Below, in pieces: positions 34,543 through 42,641 of a stretch of 64,000 nt of DNA. Source of the DNA: Hoeflea_A sp965216535 (GTDB lineage Bacteria > Pseudomonadota > Alphaproteobacteria > Rhizobiales > Rhizobiaceae); assembly GCA_965216535.1 (NCBI GenBank), contig OZ244175.1, forward strand, positions 5,456,001 through 5,520,000. Reading direction: 5' to 3'. A model generated the notes under the pieces. It did not search any database. It saw nothing but the letters and a program-made list of their open reading frames with translations, and had not been told where the DNA came from. Each line of letters starts with the position of its first letter. The first letter of the stretch is position 1. Position numbers and translations under genes: made by a program.

Positions 34543-35427
34543 ATGTCCACCCCTCACATCGATCTGTCGATCAAACCCGACGTCTCCGGGTTCTTCGACG
34601 ACCATTCAAACACGATCAGCTATGTGGTTCGGGATCCGGAAAGCGATGCCTGCGCCGTGATCGATCCGGTTATGGAGTTCGATCCTGCGCCGGGCCGCCT
34701 CACCTTTGACGGCGCCGACAGGATCATTGCCTTTGTGCGTGAGAACGACCTGAAGGTCGAGTGGATCATCGAAACCCATGTCCATGCCGATCATCTGTCG
34801 GCAGCGCCCTATATCCAGGAGCAGACAGGCGGCAAGATCGGAATCGGCGAACATGTGCTGACGGTACAGGATACGTTCGGCAAGATCTTCAACGAAGGCA
34901 CGGAGTTTCAGCGCGACGGCTCGCAATTCGACCGGCTGTTCTCGGATGGTGACTCTTACCAGGTCGGCGCTCTGGAGTGCTTTGCTTTGCACACACCTGG
35001 CCATACGCCCGCCTGCATGGTGCATGTGATGGGCGATGCGGCTTTTGTCGGCGACACGCTCTTCATGCCGGATGGAGGATCGGCCCGTGCTGATTTTCCG
35101 GGCGGCGACGCCGGACAGCTCTACGATTCAATTCAGCGCATCCTGTCTTTGCCCGATGAATTGAGGCTATTCATTTGCCACGACTACGGACCGGGAGGGC
35201 GCGCCGTCGCCTGGGAAACCACAGTCGGCGCACAGAAATCTTCGAACATTCATGTCGGCGCAGACAGGAGCCGCGAGGAGTTTATCCGGTTCCGCACCGA
35301 ACGCGATGCTCAATTGGCCGTTCCGAAACTCATTCTGCCGTCGCTGCAAGTCAACATGCGTGCCGGCGACGTGCCTAAAGACGACGATGGCTGCATGATG
35401 CTGAAGACGCCCGTCAACAAGCTTTAA
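34543..35427 (+). CDS. ETHE1-like persulfide dioxygenase (MBL fold)
   Basis: 294-residue metallo-beta-lactamase-fold enzyme. Metal motif ETHVHADHLSAAPYIQ (H79, H81, D83, H84), HTPGHTPACMV (H154), VGDTLFMPDGGSARADFPGGD (D171, then R182 and D184) and FICHDYGP. The ARADF and CHDY blocks are those of ETHE1/Blh persulfide dioxygenases, which oxidise glutathione persulfide to sulfite with non-haem iron. GGGAGG at 34532-34537 supports the ATG at 34543; a GTG immediately before adds one residue. Third gene of the C-S lyase operon, and a likely sink for sulfane sulfur together with the rhodanese. Confidence 0.88.
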   Translation: MSTPHIDLSIKPDVSGFFDDHSNTISYVVRDPESDACAVIDPVMEFDPAPGRLTFDGADRIIAFVRENDLKVEWIIETHVHADHLSAAPYIQEQTGGKIGIGEHVLTVQDTFGKIFNEGTEFQRDGSQFDRLFSDGDSYQVGALECFALHTPGHTPACMVHVMGDAAFVGDTLFMPDGGSARADFPGGDAGQLYDSIQRILSLPDELRLFICHDYGPGGRAVAWETTVGAQKSSNIHVGADRSREEFIRFRTERDAQLAVPKLILPSLQVNMRAGDVPKDDDGCMMLKTPVNKL

Positions 35428-35486
35428 TCGGCATCCGTCCCATATTACCCCAGACGGACTTCCGCCCGGACGGCCTTCGCGCCGGT

Positions 35487-36554
35487 CTACCGCTGCGCCA
35501 CCTTCATCCGACGCTTGAGATACTCGCCGTATTGGCCCAGTCCGAAGAGGAAGGTCCAGTAGATCAACGCCACGAAGGTCAGGACCTCGATGTAATAAGG
35601 AGCCCATTCCGCCGTGCCGAAAGCGGCATTGGCCGATGCGAGAATGTCGAAAAATCCGATAATGATGACAATCGCCGTTTCCTTGAACGTCACGACCACG
35701 TTGTTGACGGTCGATGGCAAGGCATGCCGAAACACCTGGGGCAAAACGATGCGTCCGAGGATTTGCCAATAGGTCAATCCCAGCGCCTTGCCGGCTTCGA
35801 ACTGGCCCTTGGGTATGGCCTGGAACCCGCCGCGCAGCACCTCCGCCTGATAGCAGGCGAAGAACAGCCCGAATGCAAGAATGACCCGCCAGATCTTGTC
35901 GCCCTCGAGCCAGCTCGGCAGCAGGATCGGTACCACGACTGCGGCCGTGAACAGCGTTGTCAGCAACGGCAGCGACCGGATCAGATCGATCACCAGGGAC
36001 GCAAAAGTGCGCACCACCGGCATTTCCGAACGGCGCATCAGCGCTAGGCCCAACCCCATGGGCATGCCGATCAGGACCACGCTCGAGAACAGGAACAGCG
36101 TCAGCGCCAATCCGCCCCACTGGTCTGTGGTCACTTGCTCAAGCCCCAAAAGGCCGCCTTCCATCAGCAGATAATAGACCGCAAATCCGACGATCCAGAT
36201 CGTCGACAGCCGCTTGGCCGTCCAGGTCCAAGGGAAGCAGGAAATGACGATCGTGGCGATAATCGAGACGCAGGCCAGGGTCGACCGCCAGTGCTCCTCA
36301 TAGGGATAGAGACCAAACAGGATCAGCCGGTAGCGGGCATCGATAACGGACCAGCACGCGCCACCCTCCTTGCATTGCTCCACATTGTCGGCGCTCCAGA
36401 CGGCGTTGAACACCGCCCAGCTGAGGGCTTGCCAAGCCGCCCAGGCCAGCACCGCGAACACGATGATCGTAATTGCGGAATCGGTTGGCGTCTGAAACGA
36501 GCGCCGCTTCATACGGTCCCAGTCGATCAGGTCGAGCAAGACTGCGTTGGCCAT
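35487..36554 (-). CDS. Polar amino-acid ABC permease, AapM-like
   Basis: 355-residue permease. N-terminal membrane part includes a long loop with WSADNVEQCKEGGACWSVIDARYRLILFGLYPYEEHWRS, a block characteristic of AapM/BztC-type subunits. The conserved EAA-like region is RGGFQAIPKGQFEAGKALGLTYWQILGRIVLPQVFRHALPSTVNN. It forms the heterodimeric channel with the permease encoded one base upstream at 36556. Last gene of the binding-protein operon; there is no ATPase gene after it, the only candidate being at 20226. Confidence 0.93.
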   Translation of the reverse strand: MANAVLLDLIDWDRMKRRSFQTPTDSAITIIVFAVLAWAAWQALSWAVFNAVWSADNVEQCKEGGACWSVIDARYRLILFGLYPYEEHWRSTLACVSIIATIVISCFPWTWTAKRLSTIWIVGFAVYYLLMEGGLLGLEQVTTDQWGGLALTLFLFSSVVLIGMPMGLGLALMRRSEMPVVRTFASLVIDLIRSLPLLTTLFTAAVVVPILLPSWLEGDKIWRVILAFGLFFACYQAEVLRGGFQAIPKGQFEAGKALGLTYWQILGRIVLPQVFRHALPSTVNNVVVTFKETAIVIIIGFFDILASANAAFGTAEWAPYYIEVLTFVALIYWTFLFGLGQYGEYLKRRMKVAQR

Positions 36555-36555
36555 G

Positions 36556-37689
36556 TCAATGCGCCTTCAGCTTGAGGCTTTCGTTCAGCCAGTTGACGAA
36601 TTGGGCGATCGAGAAATTGACGAGAAGGAAGGCGCCCATGAGGATCGCGATCAGTTCCAGGGTCTGTCCCGACTGCGTGATCGAGGTCGACACGATGTAG
36701 AACAGATCCGAAAACCCGATGGCGACGCCGATGGTGGTGGCCTTCATGATGAAGATCCACTGATTACCGAGAGGCGGAATGATCGTGCGCAAGGCCATGG
36801 GCATCTTGATGCGGGTCCAGATCGATCGCTGGTTCAGACCGAGGGCCTCACCGGCCTCGATCAGGCCCTTTGGAACTTCGGCCAGTCCACCGCGCACCAC
36901 TTCTGCGATGTAGGCGGAGCCGTAAAGGACGATGGCAATGATCATCACCAGGAGTTCCGGTGAAATTGTCAGGCCGCCGACAAAGCGCAGCCCCTTGAGT
37001 TCGGGCCAGGAAATCACACCCTCACCGGTGGGAACGAACAGACCCCAGGCGCCCAGTAGAAGGAAAATCAGTAGCCCGACCCAGGCCACCAGCGACTGAA
37101 CGAAACCGATCCGGGCCCTGCGCAAAAGATAGATCGCCGCGATGAGGATGAGGACGATCAGCAATGCGACGGAAAGCGACACGTTGAGCAGAGGCACCAT
37201 AAGGCCCCTGTTCGACAGAAACACCCCGTCGGCCAGGGACATGGCCTGTCTCGGCCCCGGAAAGTGGATGACGATCGCATACCAGAAGATCGCCTGCAAA
37301 ATCAGCGGTATGTTCCGGAAAATCTGGGTATAGACGGTTGCCGCGGTCTTCAGCGCCGGGTTGCGGGCATCGCGGAAAGTTCCCACCAGCACGCCGACTA
37401 TGGTCGACAAAACGATGGTAAGGGCACCGACGAAAATCGTGTTGAGAAACCCGATCGTCAGCGTGCGCGCATAGCTGTCATTGATGCTGCGATCGATCAG
37501 CGAGAACGAATAGGACCAGCCGGTAGAACGCTCCAGGAATCCGAAACCACTGGTGATACCGAGCGCGGTCAGATTAACCCGCGCGCTCTCGATGGCTCCA
37601 TACACCACCGCGACTGTGACGGCGATGAGGAGGCCCTGGATGATCAGTCTGCGCCGCTTGGCGCGCGACTTCAGCTCGGCCGCGTCCAT
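36556..37689 (-). CDS. Polar amino-acid ABC permease, AapQ-like
   Basis: 377-residue permease with SGFGFLERSTGWSYSFSLIDRSINDSYARTLTIGFLNTIFVGAL near residue 45 and the EAA region RGGLAEVPKGLIEAGEALGLNQRSIWTRIKMPMALRTIIPPLGNQWI near 285, both typical of AapQ/BztB. It has several strongly hydrophobic helices and a long periplasmic loop. Pairs with the AapM-like subunit; it begins 76 bases after the binding-protein gene. Confidence 0.93.
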   Translation of the reverse strand: MDAAELKSRAKRRRLIIQGLLIAVTVAVVYGAIESARVNLTALGITSGFGFLERSTGWSYSFSLIDRSINDSYARTLTIGFLNTIFVGALTIVLSTIVGVLVGTFRDARNPALKTAATVYTQIFRNIPLILQAIFWYAIVIHFPGPRQAMSLADGVFLSNRGLMVPLLNVSLSVALLIVLILIAAIYLLRRARIGFVQSLVAWVGLLIFLLLGAWGLFVPTGEGVISWPELKGLRFVGGLTISPELLVMIIAIVLYGSAYIAEVVRGGLAEVPKGLIEAGEALGLNQRSIWTRIKMPMALRTIIPPLGNQWIFIMKATTIGVAIGFSDLFYIVSTSITQSGQTLELIAILMGAFLLVNFSIAQFVNWLNESLKLKAH

Positions 37690-37765
37690 GACAGATCTTC
37701 TTTGGTTTGGAGGGAAAAGACATCAGAGCCGCCTGTAATCGGCGGCCCTGACTACCGGAGGAACC

Positions 37766-38800
37766 TCAGTCGAGCTGGGGTGCGTAGAGAACGCCGCCGT
37801 GGCTCCAAAGATTGTTCAAACCGCGTTCCAGCTTGTACGGGCTGTTGTCACCCAGGTTGCGGTGATAGATCTCGGAGTAGTTGCCAACCTCGGCAATCAT
37901 TTCCCGAGCCCAGGTGTCGCGGATTCCAAGCCGTTCGCCCATACCCGGCTCGGTGCCCAGAAGACGGGCGACCTTTGGATTGGGCGGATTGGCGGCCATT
38001 TCCTCGACATTCTCGGAGGTGATGCCCTCTTCTTCGGCGATCAGAAGTGCCGCAAGCATCCAGTTGGTGAAGTCGACGAAATCTTCGTCGCCCTGGCGCA
38101 TGGCCGCCGAGATCGGCTCATTCGACAACTGGTCGTTCAGGATGACATGGCCATCCGGGTTGTCGAGTTCAGTCGCACGCAGCACCGCCAGGAACGGACC
38201 CCAAGCCGCGAAGGCGTCGCAACGGTTCGCGAGATAAGCCGCTCGCAGTTCCGAAGCTTTCTCATAGCTGACCATCGTGTGCTCCACTTCGAGAGCCTTC
38301 AGATGGTTCGCCGCAATTCGTTCAATAGTGGTGCCCGCCTCGACACAGATCGTGCCGCCTTCGAGCTCCTTGGCCTCGGTGATGCCGAGGTCACCGTGCG
38401 CCATGAATTGCGCGCCGCCAAAGAAATAGGGAATCGAGAATTGCAGGCCGAGCTCCGTATCGCGGCCCATCGTCCAACCGGTCGCTTTGATGATGACATC
38501 GACATCGCCCGACTGGAGTGCCGGGAAGCGTTGCGCCCAGCTTAGCGGAACGATCTGCGCCTTGTCCGGGTCTCCAAGGATCGCGGTGGTCATCGCACGA
38601 CAAAGATCGATGTCGAGACCCTTCCACTCGTTTTTGTCATTCACTTCGACAAAGCCGAAGTAGCTGCCGTTGTGCCCCGAGCACAACATCGTCCCCCGGT
38701 CTTCGATCGCCTGGATCGTCGCACTTTTAGCGACCGCCGATGCGGGAACGGCGATTCCAGCCGCAACAAAAAGACCAGCCAACATTCCCCTTGCAAACAT
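37766..38800 (-). CDS. Polar amino-acid ABC substrate-binding protein, AapJ-like
   Basis: 344-residue periplasmic binding protein. Sec signal peptide MFARGMLAGLFVAAGIAVPASAVAKS, then IQAIEDRGTMLCSGHNGSYFGFVEVNDKNEWKGLDIDLCRAMTTAILG and GGTICVEAGTTIERIAANHLKAL, as in general L-amino-acid binding proteins of the AapJ/BztA group. I prefer the ATG at 38800 because AAGGAG lies six bases upstream; an ATG at 38815 would add five residues and abut the operator. The cognate ligand may be an amino acid related to the C-S lyase pathway. Confidence 0.93.
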   Translation of the reverse strand: MFARGMLAGLFVAAGIAVPASAVAKSATIQAIEDRGTMLCSGHNGSYFGFVEVNDKNEWKGLDIDLCRAMTTAILGDPDKAQIVPLSWAQRFPALQSGDVDVIIKATGWTMGRDTELGLQFSIPYFFGGAQFMAHGDLGITEAKELEGGTICVEAGTTIERIAANHLKALEVEHTMVSYEKASELRAAYLANRCDAFAAWGPFLAVLRATELDNPDGHVILNDQLSNEPISAAMRQGDEDFVDFTNWMLAALLIAEEEGITSENVEEMAANPPNPKVARLLGTEPGMGERLGIRDTWAREMIAEVGNYSEIYHRNLGDNSPYKLERGLNNLWSHGGVLYAPQLD

Positions 38801-38816
38801 TCTGTTCTCCTTCATT

Positions 38817-38833
38817 GTTCTATATAACAGCAC
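38817..38833. promoter_or_regulatory. Candidate IclR site before amino-acid binding-protein gene
   Basis: GTTCTATATAACAGCAC matches GTTCTGTATAACAGAAC at 30303 in 15 of 17 bases. It lies 16 bases before the preferred ATG at 38800. The similarity links the transporter operon to the IclR gene 8.5 kb away. Confidence 0.62.
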
Positions 38834-39027
38834 ATTTGTGTCGCTATAGAGAATGTCTAATTTGTTGAACGGAGTCAAGCTTTGCCATTGCTGAGCGGTC
38901 GCGCCGCGCCTGACCGCGGCCGTTAATCCGCTTAGTATGTCGGTGCAGACCGCAGCCTGGGCACCGGATCAGGTAACCGAGGCCCTTGAAAACTTCGGCG
39001 CCCAGAGAGGCCGGCATCCAGTGGGCA

Positions 39028-39060
39028 CAAAAACAAAAGCGCACCCGTGAGGATGCGCTT
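39028..39060 (-). terminator. Rho-independent terminator of exported-protein gene
   Basis: Read on the minus strand: AAGCGCATCC, loop TCAC, GGGTGCGCTT, then TTGTTTTTG. The stem has one mismatch and is followed by a T-rich tract, starting 25 bases after the stop of the gene at 39086. From 38834 to 39027 I see nothing else of note. Confidence 0.78.
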
Positions 39061-39085
39061 CGTTGAATTGTCGAGTCTGGGGAAT

Positions 39086-39973
39086 TCAGCCAGCGAAGTT
39101 TTTAGCACCCTTGATGCAGTTCACCTTGAGGGGAACCCACGGCGTTGATGCTTTGTGACCCAGCGCGACCACTTTGTATTTGCGACTCGTCGTTTTGTTG
39201 ATCTTGTAGGTCTTGACCCAGTGTTTCTGGAAGCCGGCACCGCCTTTGGATGTTGTGACGCTGGCTTTCTGTTTCTTGCCGTCACCCCGATAATAGAGAA
39301 ACTCGACCTTACCCGGTCGGTTGGTCTGGAACTCGGCCACCATCTTCACTGGCTTGCCGCATTTTGGTCTTGCGGGCACAGTGTAGAGCTTGACACCCTT
39401 GAGCTTCAAAGCAACGGTCGAATGTCCAGTTCGTTTGGGGTCTCTTGGCTGGCAGACGACCTTTGCAGTCATCACGGCACTGCGTTGCACAGTCTGTTTG
39501 TGACTGCCGTAGTTCGTGTGCCGAACTGTCAACTGGCCATTCAGACCCATGTTTTTAATGACTTTTTTGGTTCCGCCATAGGCGTTACAGGCCGCGCGAG
39601 CCGCTTTCTCCTTATGCTTCATGATGTTGCTGCCGATGTTCAGGACAACAAGTTCTTCCTTGACGTTTTTGAGTTTTGACAGCGTACCGATCTCAACATT
39701 TTCAAGGAAAAACCTGGCAGAAACATTGTGGCTTGAAACACCTCCCTTGTTGTGTTTGATCCGGTATTTCATGCGCGGCTTGAAGGCTTTGCCCTTGTTC
39801 GCCCACACCCATTTGCCGTTCTGATACTTCATTTCGTAGACCGGATAATCCGCGTAGGCATCGTTCACGAAATGGAATTTGACTTCCTTGATTTTGGCGC
39901 TTGCTTGCGTGGCAGCCAAAGGAGCTGCCAGCACGATTGCCGCCAATGCGGCTTTTAGAATTGTATTTCTCAT
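39086..39973 (-). CDS. Exported lysine-rich protein of unknown function
   Basis: 295-residue protein I do not recognise. Sec signal peptide MRNTILKAALAAIVLAAPLAATQASA is followed by a very basic mature part with many K, R and T and six or so cysteines spread out (ACNAYGG, VVCQPRD, RPKCGKPV, VNCIKGA), suggesting disulfides. The C-terminal 95 residues (CGKPVKMVAEFQTNRPGKVEFLYYRGDGKKQKASVTT) could be a small beta-sandwich domain. The ATG at 39973 has AGGAA seven bases upstream; one at 39988 would add five residues. Monocistronic, with its own terminator. Role may be in the cell envelope, but nothing fixes it. Confidence 0.75.
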   Translation of the reverse strand: MRNTILKAALAAIVLAAPLAATQASAKIKEVKFHFVNDAYADYPVYEMKYQNGKWVWANKGKAFKPRMKYRIKHNKGGVSSHNVSARFFLENVEIGTLSKLKNVKEELVVLNIGSNIMKHKEKAARAACNAYGGTKKVIKNMGLNGQLTVRHTNYGSHKQTVQRSAVMTAKVVCQPRDPKRTGHSTVALKLKGVKLYTVPARPKCGKPVKMVAEFQTNRPGKVEFLYYRGDGKKQKASVTTSKGGAGFQKHWVKTYKINKTTSRKYKVVALGHKASTPWVPLKVNCIKGAKNFAG

Positions 39974-40200
39974 TTGACACTTCCTCATGTCTCCAGCAGC
40001 CCTCAGGGCTCGACGGTTCAGTCATGGCGTGGAAGAGATTTCCATCGCCGTGATGTCCGTCAGGTAGGAAGCGGATGTGTCGATATATTCTCAGAAACCG
40101 GAAATCTTGTTTCAGTCGCGTATCAGTTGTCGCATAACGTGATGTTCGAAACCAAAACCTGCCCGATGTCCGGCGATCATCCAGATTGCATACCGCCAGG
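39974..40200. other. Intergenic region upstream of exported-protein gene
   Basis: 227 bases separating the exported-protein gene from the GH19-like gene. I see the ribosome site of the former and AT-rich stretches that could be its promoter, but no coding sequence or RNA gene I can support. Confidence 0.5.
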
Positions 40201-40219
40201 GCGTCCTGATTCAGGACGC
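40201..40219 (-). repeat. Short inverted repeat at end of GH19-like gene
   Basis: GCGTCCTGATTCAGGACGC is a near-perfect dyad with 9-base arms overlapping the stop codon of the gene at 40211. It could fold as a hairpin with a small loop but no T-run follows on either strand, so a terminator function is uncertain. Confidence 0.5.
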
Positions 40220-40837
40220 TACGGTGTAGGATATTGCGCGATAGAACAGTTTCCCATAGCCGGCTATTAACTCGGCCTTGTCCAGGCGATTGACGATGCG
40301 TCTTGCCTGTTTCCAGTTCTCCGTGGTCGGATTGAAGTAGTCCGACAATTTCTTGCCTGTGAAGCTGCCGTCGATCATGCCTTCAAAAATGATGCGAGCG
40401 GCAATGTCCGTTTCAAGTGCCAGTTCGGGATTGCCCACCAGGTCGACACCGAGCCGGTTTGACATGTCCTGATAATTGCGTCTGCCGGTCAGTTGGACGT
40501 AGCCTCTGCCGTGAAACTTCACGCCATCGCCCGGCTGCGTATTACCGAGGTCCCGTGCTACATCCGGCCGCTGGCCTTCGATATCGTACATTCTGAAAAA
40601 ATACGCGTCGGAGCCGTACTCCTTGATGGGCTGCATCTTTTTGTCGACCTCATGATAGGCCGTCGCCAACATGTAGGCCAACCAACGATCGTCGTTGCTT
40701 GCAAAGCCGTTTTCCCAATAGTCCAGAAAAACATTCATGCCGTTGACTTGCGTTTGCCGCATTCGACCGTCGAACAGCGTCAGTCTTACGGTGTCGTAAA
40801 AGAACCTTCTGTTGATTCCAGCCACGCTGACCTCCAT
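40211..40837 (-). CDS. GH19-like lytic enzyme (chitinase/endolysin fold)
   Basis: 208-residue protein with the glycoside hydrolase 19/lysozyme-like signature. WLAYMLATAYHEVDKKMQPIKEYG carries the likely catalytic glutamate (HE) near residue 63, and KFHGRGYVQLTGRRNYQDMSNRLGVDLVGNPELAL is the family's substrate block. No signal peptide is visible, as in phage-type endolysins that need a holin or other route. No holin, spanin or phage structural gene adjoins it, so it may be a domesticated phage gene or an antibacterial effector. It would cleave peptidoglycan or chitin-like glycans. Confidence 0.8.
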   Translation of the reverse strand: MEVSVAGINRRFFYDTVRLTLFDGRMRQTQVNGMNVFLDYWENGFASNDDRWLAYMLATAYHEVDKKMQPIKEYGSDAYFFRMYDIEGQRPDVARDLGNTQPGDGVKFHGRGYVQLTGRRNYQDMSNRLGVDLVGNPELALETDIAARIIFEGMIDGSFTGKKLSDYFNPTTENWKQARRIVNRLDKAELIAGYGKLFYRAISYTVAS

Positions 40838-40936
40838 CAGAACGGGTTCGGCGTCGCAAAGCTGATTGCGAATTGTGAGAACAGCCGAACCGTTTCATGC
40901 GTTGCTGACAACTGTAAATCGGATTCGCGTTTTGTA

Positions 40937-40952
40937 TGTGGCTTTCGCCACA
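40937..40952. terminator. Small hairpin between M20 and GH19-like genes
   Basis: TGTGGC/GCCACA arms (6 bp) around TTTC; on the minus strand the loop is GAAA, a stable tetraloop. It sits in the 219-base gap after the M20 gene, which is read towards it, but no T-run follows. A weak terminator or processing hairpin is possible. I see nothing else in this gap. Confidence 0.4.
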
Positions 40953-41056
40953 AACCGATTAGTCGACGCCAGGACGCTTGTTCCCTGGAAAGAACGTCGA
41001 AGCGTCATACGAATCTCAAACTTTCCGGTTTCGCGGTTTGCGGGGATATTTGCTTG

Positions 41057-42481
41057 TTACTGGTTGCTCATCGCCTTGAGCGGCGGAGATACATCCTTCG
41101 GGATGGGACAGGCATAGGGATCGCGCTCGAGTTTTGTGTGATGGGCCTCGATCGCACTGTCGAGAATCGCACCGTCTTCAAACAGATCCACTGCGGTTCC
41201 GGCGATGATTTTGGCCGCATGGGTCATACCCTTGTGTGCCGCCGGGGCTTTGCCCTGGGCCGTTAATTGCCATGTATGGAAGGGTGTTCCGACTGCGCAA
41301 GTTGCAACACGTGCCTGAACCGTCGGGACTGCCCAGCTTACGTCGCCTACGTCGGTCGAGCCTTCTCCACCCTCGCCTTGTCGATCAAGTGGTGCCACGA
41401 AATCGCAGAGGGATAGCTCCGGGTCCACTTCCATGCCGATCCTGCGGAACGAGACGGTGATGTTGTCCTCGCTGAGCGTAGCGCGGATTTTCTCCGCAAA
41501 CTCGCGATCCTCGTCGTCGAACTCGGGCGCACCCAGACGCTCCATACTGCGCTGCATCGTTTCTTCCAGCGGCCGATTACCCAGAAGGTTGGATACGCCG
41601 CTGACCACTTGAGCTTTGACGGTGGTCTCTGTCATTAGGGCCGCGCCTTCGGCAATCTTTCGCACCCGTTCGATCAGCGCGTGCAATTCCTTCAGGTTGC
41701 GCGCGCGAACAAGCTGGCGCACTGTTGCGCGCGACTGAACGACGTTCGGCGCAATTCCACCAGCGTCAAGATAGGCATAGTGAACCCTGGCTTCGTCCGG
41801 CATGTGTTCGCGCATGTAATTGACGCCGACATTCATCAATTCGATCGCGTCCAGTGCGCTTCGGCCAAGTTCAGGTGCTCCTGCCGCGTGAGCCGCCCGC
41901 CCGTGGAACGTAAAGTCGATTCGCATGTTGGCCAGCGATCTGGCTTCATTGACCGCCGTGAAAGTCGCCGGATGCCAAGAGATCGCCGCGTCCACATCGT
42001 CAAAAAGACCTTCCCGCACCATGAATGTCTTGGCTGCGCCGCCTTCCTCTGCCGGACAACCGTAGTAGCGAACGCGTCCCTTGATGCCCCGCTCCGCAAG
42101 GTAGTCTTTGACCGCGGCGGCCGCCATCAGCGACGCCGATCCAAGAAGATTGTGCCCGCATCCGTGTCCCGGACCGCCCTCTTCCACCGCCCGGGGTTCT
42201 GCAACACCCGCAATCTGCCCGAGTTCGGGAAGCGCATCAAACTCCCCGAGGATGGCGATCACCGGACCTTCATCACCCGCTTCGCCGACAATCGCAGTCG
42301 GTATTCCGGCAACGCCTTCGCTAATCCTAAAGCCTTCCTGCTCAAGCATCCTCTTGTGTTCGCCAACGGATTTGAACTCGGCATAGGCGATTTCCGGTTG
42401 GTCGAAGACACGATCCGACAGGCCGACATAGTCGTCCCGACGGGCATCGACTAAATCCCAGACGCGATCAGTGTTTTTCAT
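41057..42481 (-). CDS. M20-family amidohydrolase, AbgB-like
   Basis: 474-residue metal-dependent amidohydrolase of the M20 (AbgB/p-aminobenzoyl-glutamate hydrolase) group. AILGEFDALPEL, GGPGHGCGHNLLGSASLMAA (metal H and C/D), YYGCPAEEGGAAKTFMV (EE pair) and SWHPATFTAVN are its metal-site motifs. RAAHAAGAPELGRSALDAIELMNVGVNYMREH begins the dimerisation domain. It hydrolyses an N-acyl or peptide bond in the cytoplasm. It lies 160 bases after the last peptide-ABC gene in the same direction, so it probably cuts an imported amide or dipeptide. Confidence 0.9.
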   Translation of the reverse strand: MKNTDRVWDLVDARRDDYVGLSDRVFDQPEIAYAEFKSVGEHKRMLEQEGFRISEGVAGIPTAIVGEAGDEGPVIAILGEFDALPELGQIAGVAEPRAVEEGGPGHGCGHNLLGSASLMAAAAVKDYLAERGIKGRVRYYGCPAEEGGAAKTFMVREGLFDDVDAAISWHPATFTAVNEARSLANMRIDFTFHGRAAHAAGAPELGRSALDAIELMNVGVNYMREHMPDEARVHYAYLDAGGIAPNVVQSRATVRQLVRARNLKELHALIERVRKIAEGAALMTETTVKAQVVSGVSNLLGNRPLEETMQRSMERLGAPEFDDEDREFAEKIRATLSEDNITVSFRRIGMEVDPELSLCDFVAPLDRQGEGGEGSTDVGDVSWAVPTVQARVATCAVGTPFHTWQLTAQGKAPAAHKGMTHAAKIIAGTAVDLFEDGAILDSAIEAHHTKLERDPYACPIPKDVSPPLKAMSNQ

Positions 42482-42641
42482 TCATTCCTCCAAGATTTGG
42501 CATTCACCAGCCAAATCGACGCAGCCCTGCCGGCAGCGTCAAACATCATCCACGAAACAGCCCGAGGGACACGCGAAGCGGAAGATTGTCGATCGTGTGA
42601 AACCGGATCAGCCGCCAAACCGGCGGCGCATACGGTCTCGC

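Noticed and set aside
29090..35427. Ergothioneine degradation pathway
   Set aside because: Sulfur genes and HyuAB fit partly, but there is no ergothionase or urocanase-like gene.
38844..39044. Short frame with a GCPGCG-like cysteine motif between the binding-protein and exported-protein genes
   Set aside because: No ribosome site, no recognised family and lies in a promoter/terminator gap; could be chance.
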